This document shows positions 5,931 to 6,041 of a stretch of 6,041 nt of DNA, piece by piece. Under the pieces are notes generated by a model. The model searched no databases, was not told where the DNA came from, and worked only from the letters and a program-made list of their open reading frames with translations. The translations under genes and the position numbers were made by a program. Numbering within the stretch: position 1 is the stretch's first letter; each line of letters begins with the position of its first letter. This DNA comes from an uncultured Bacteroidota bacterium (GTDB lineage: Bacteria > Bacteroidota > Bacteroidia > NS11-12g > UBA955). Where the stretch lies: assembly GCA_903879775.1 (NCBI GenBank), contig CAIRMY010000013.1:1-6041 (forward strand), written 5' to 3'.

Positions 5931-6041
5931 AATTCCAATAAATTTTCCAATTTTCCTTTCAACCTACCCCAAGGGAGGAATTCGTCTTCGAGTGTTTTAG
6001 CCAATGGAATTGGTGTGTCTAAACTGCCCAGTCTCATCACC
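5927..6041 (-). CDS. 2-oxoacid dehydrogenase E1 beta-type subunit, C-terminal end (5' part outside window)
   Basis: The minus-strand frame is open from 6040 to a TAG at 5929-5927, giving the last 37 residues of a protein that starts beyond the right edge. RLGSLDTPIPLAKTLEDEFL followed by PWGRLKG and ending NLLEF is the typical end of the thiamine-diphosphate-dependent E1 beta chain (transketolase C-terminal domain) of pyruvate and branched-chain 2-oxoacid dehydrogenases. There an LDTPxP segment and an LExxFLP segment precede a final short helix. In Bacteroidota this end often belongs to a long alpha/beta fusion; which substrate or architecture applies here cannot be told from 37 residues. Its stop codon overlaps the convergent ychF stop. 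The assignment rests on pattern memory of the family end and on the frame being open to the edge. Confidence 0.75.
   Translation of the reverse strand, partial: VMRLGSLDTPIPLAKTLEDEFLPWGRLKGKLENLLEF

Overview
The window looks like a chromosomal segment of a member of the Bacteroidota. The evidence is AT-rich DNA, a secreted protein with a signal peptide and a C-terminal tail like a type IX secretion (T9SS) sorting signal, no Shine-Dalgarno sequences before the genes, and TAnnTTTG boxes (the -7 element of Bacteroidota sigma factor promoters) just before three start codons. The genus cannot be told from the sequence.

Layout, left to right. The + strand at 1-422 holds the 3' end of a serine hydrolase of the beta-lactamase/penicillin-binding-protein fold. 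It converges with a minus-strand gene (466-1410) for an exported protein of unknown function with a T9SS-like tail. A 180-bp array of degenerate AT-rich direct repeats (1409-1592) fills the whole gap between that gene's start codon and the stop codon of the next minus-strand gene, and reaches into the end of the latter. That gene (1581-3272) encodes a fused glutamate formimidoyltransferase / formimidoyl-THF cyclodeaminase of histidine degradation and one-carbon metabolism. A 166-bp divergent promoter region follows. On the + strand come an alpha-D-phosphohexomutase, probably phosphoglucosamine mutase for UDP-GlcNAc and cell-wall precursor synthesis (3439-4818), and, 11 nt later, the YchF/OLA1-type translation-associated ATPase (4830-5930). 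At the right edge, a minus-strand coding end (5927-6041) is recognisable as the C-terminus of an E1-beta-type 2-oxoacid dehydrogenase subunit. Its stop codon overlaps that of ychF.

The genes are mostly conserved housekeeping functions with no evident common pathway. No mobile element, CRISPR array, RNA gene, defence system or other new multi-gene system is visible. The parts most worth a second look are the modular repeat array that abuts a start codon and contains a stop codon, the promoter boxes so close to start codons that they predict leaderless or nearly leaderless mRNAs, and the exported protein of unknown function.
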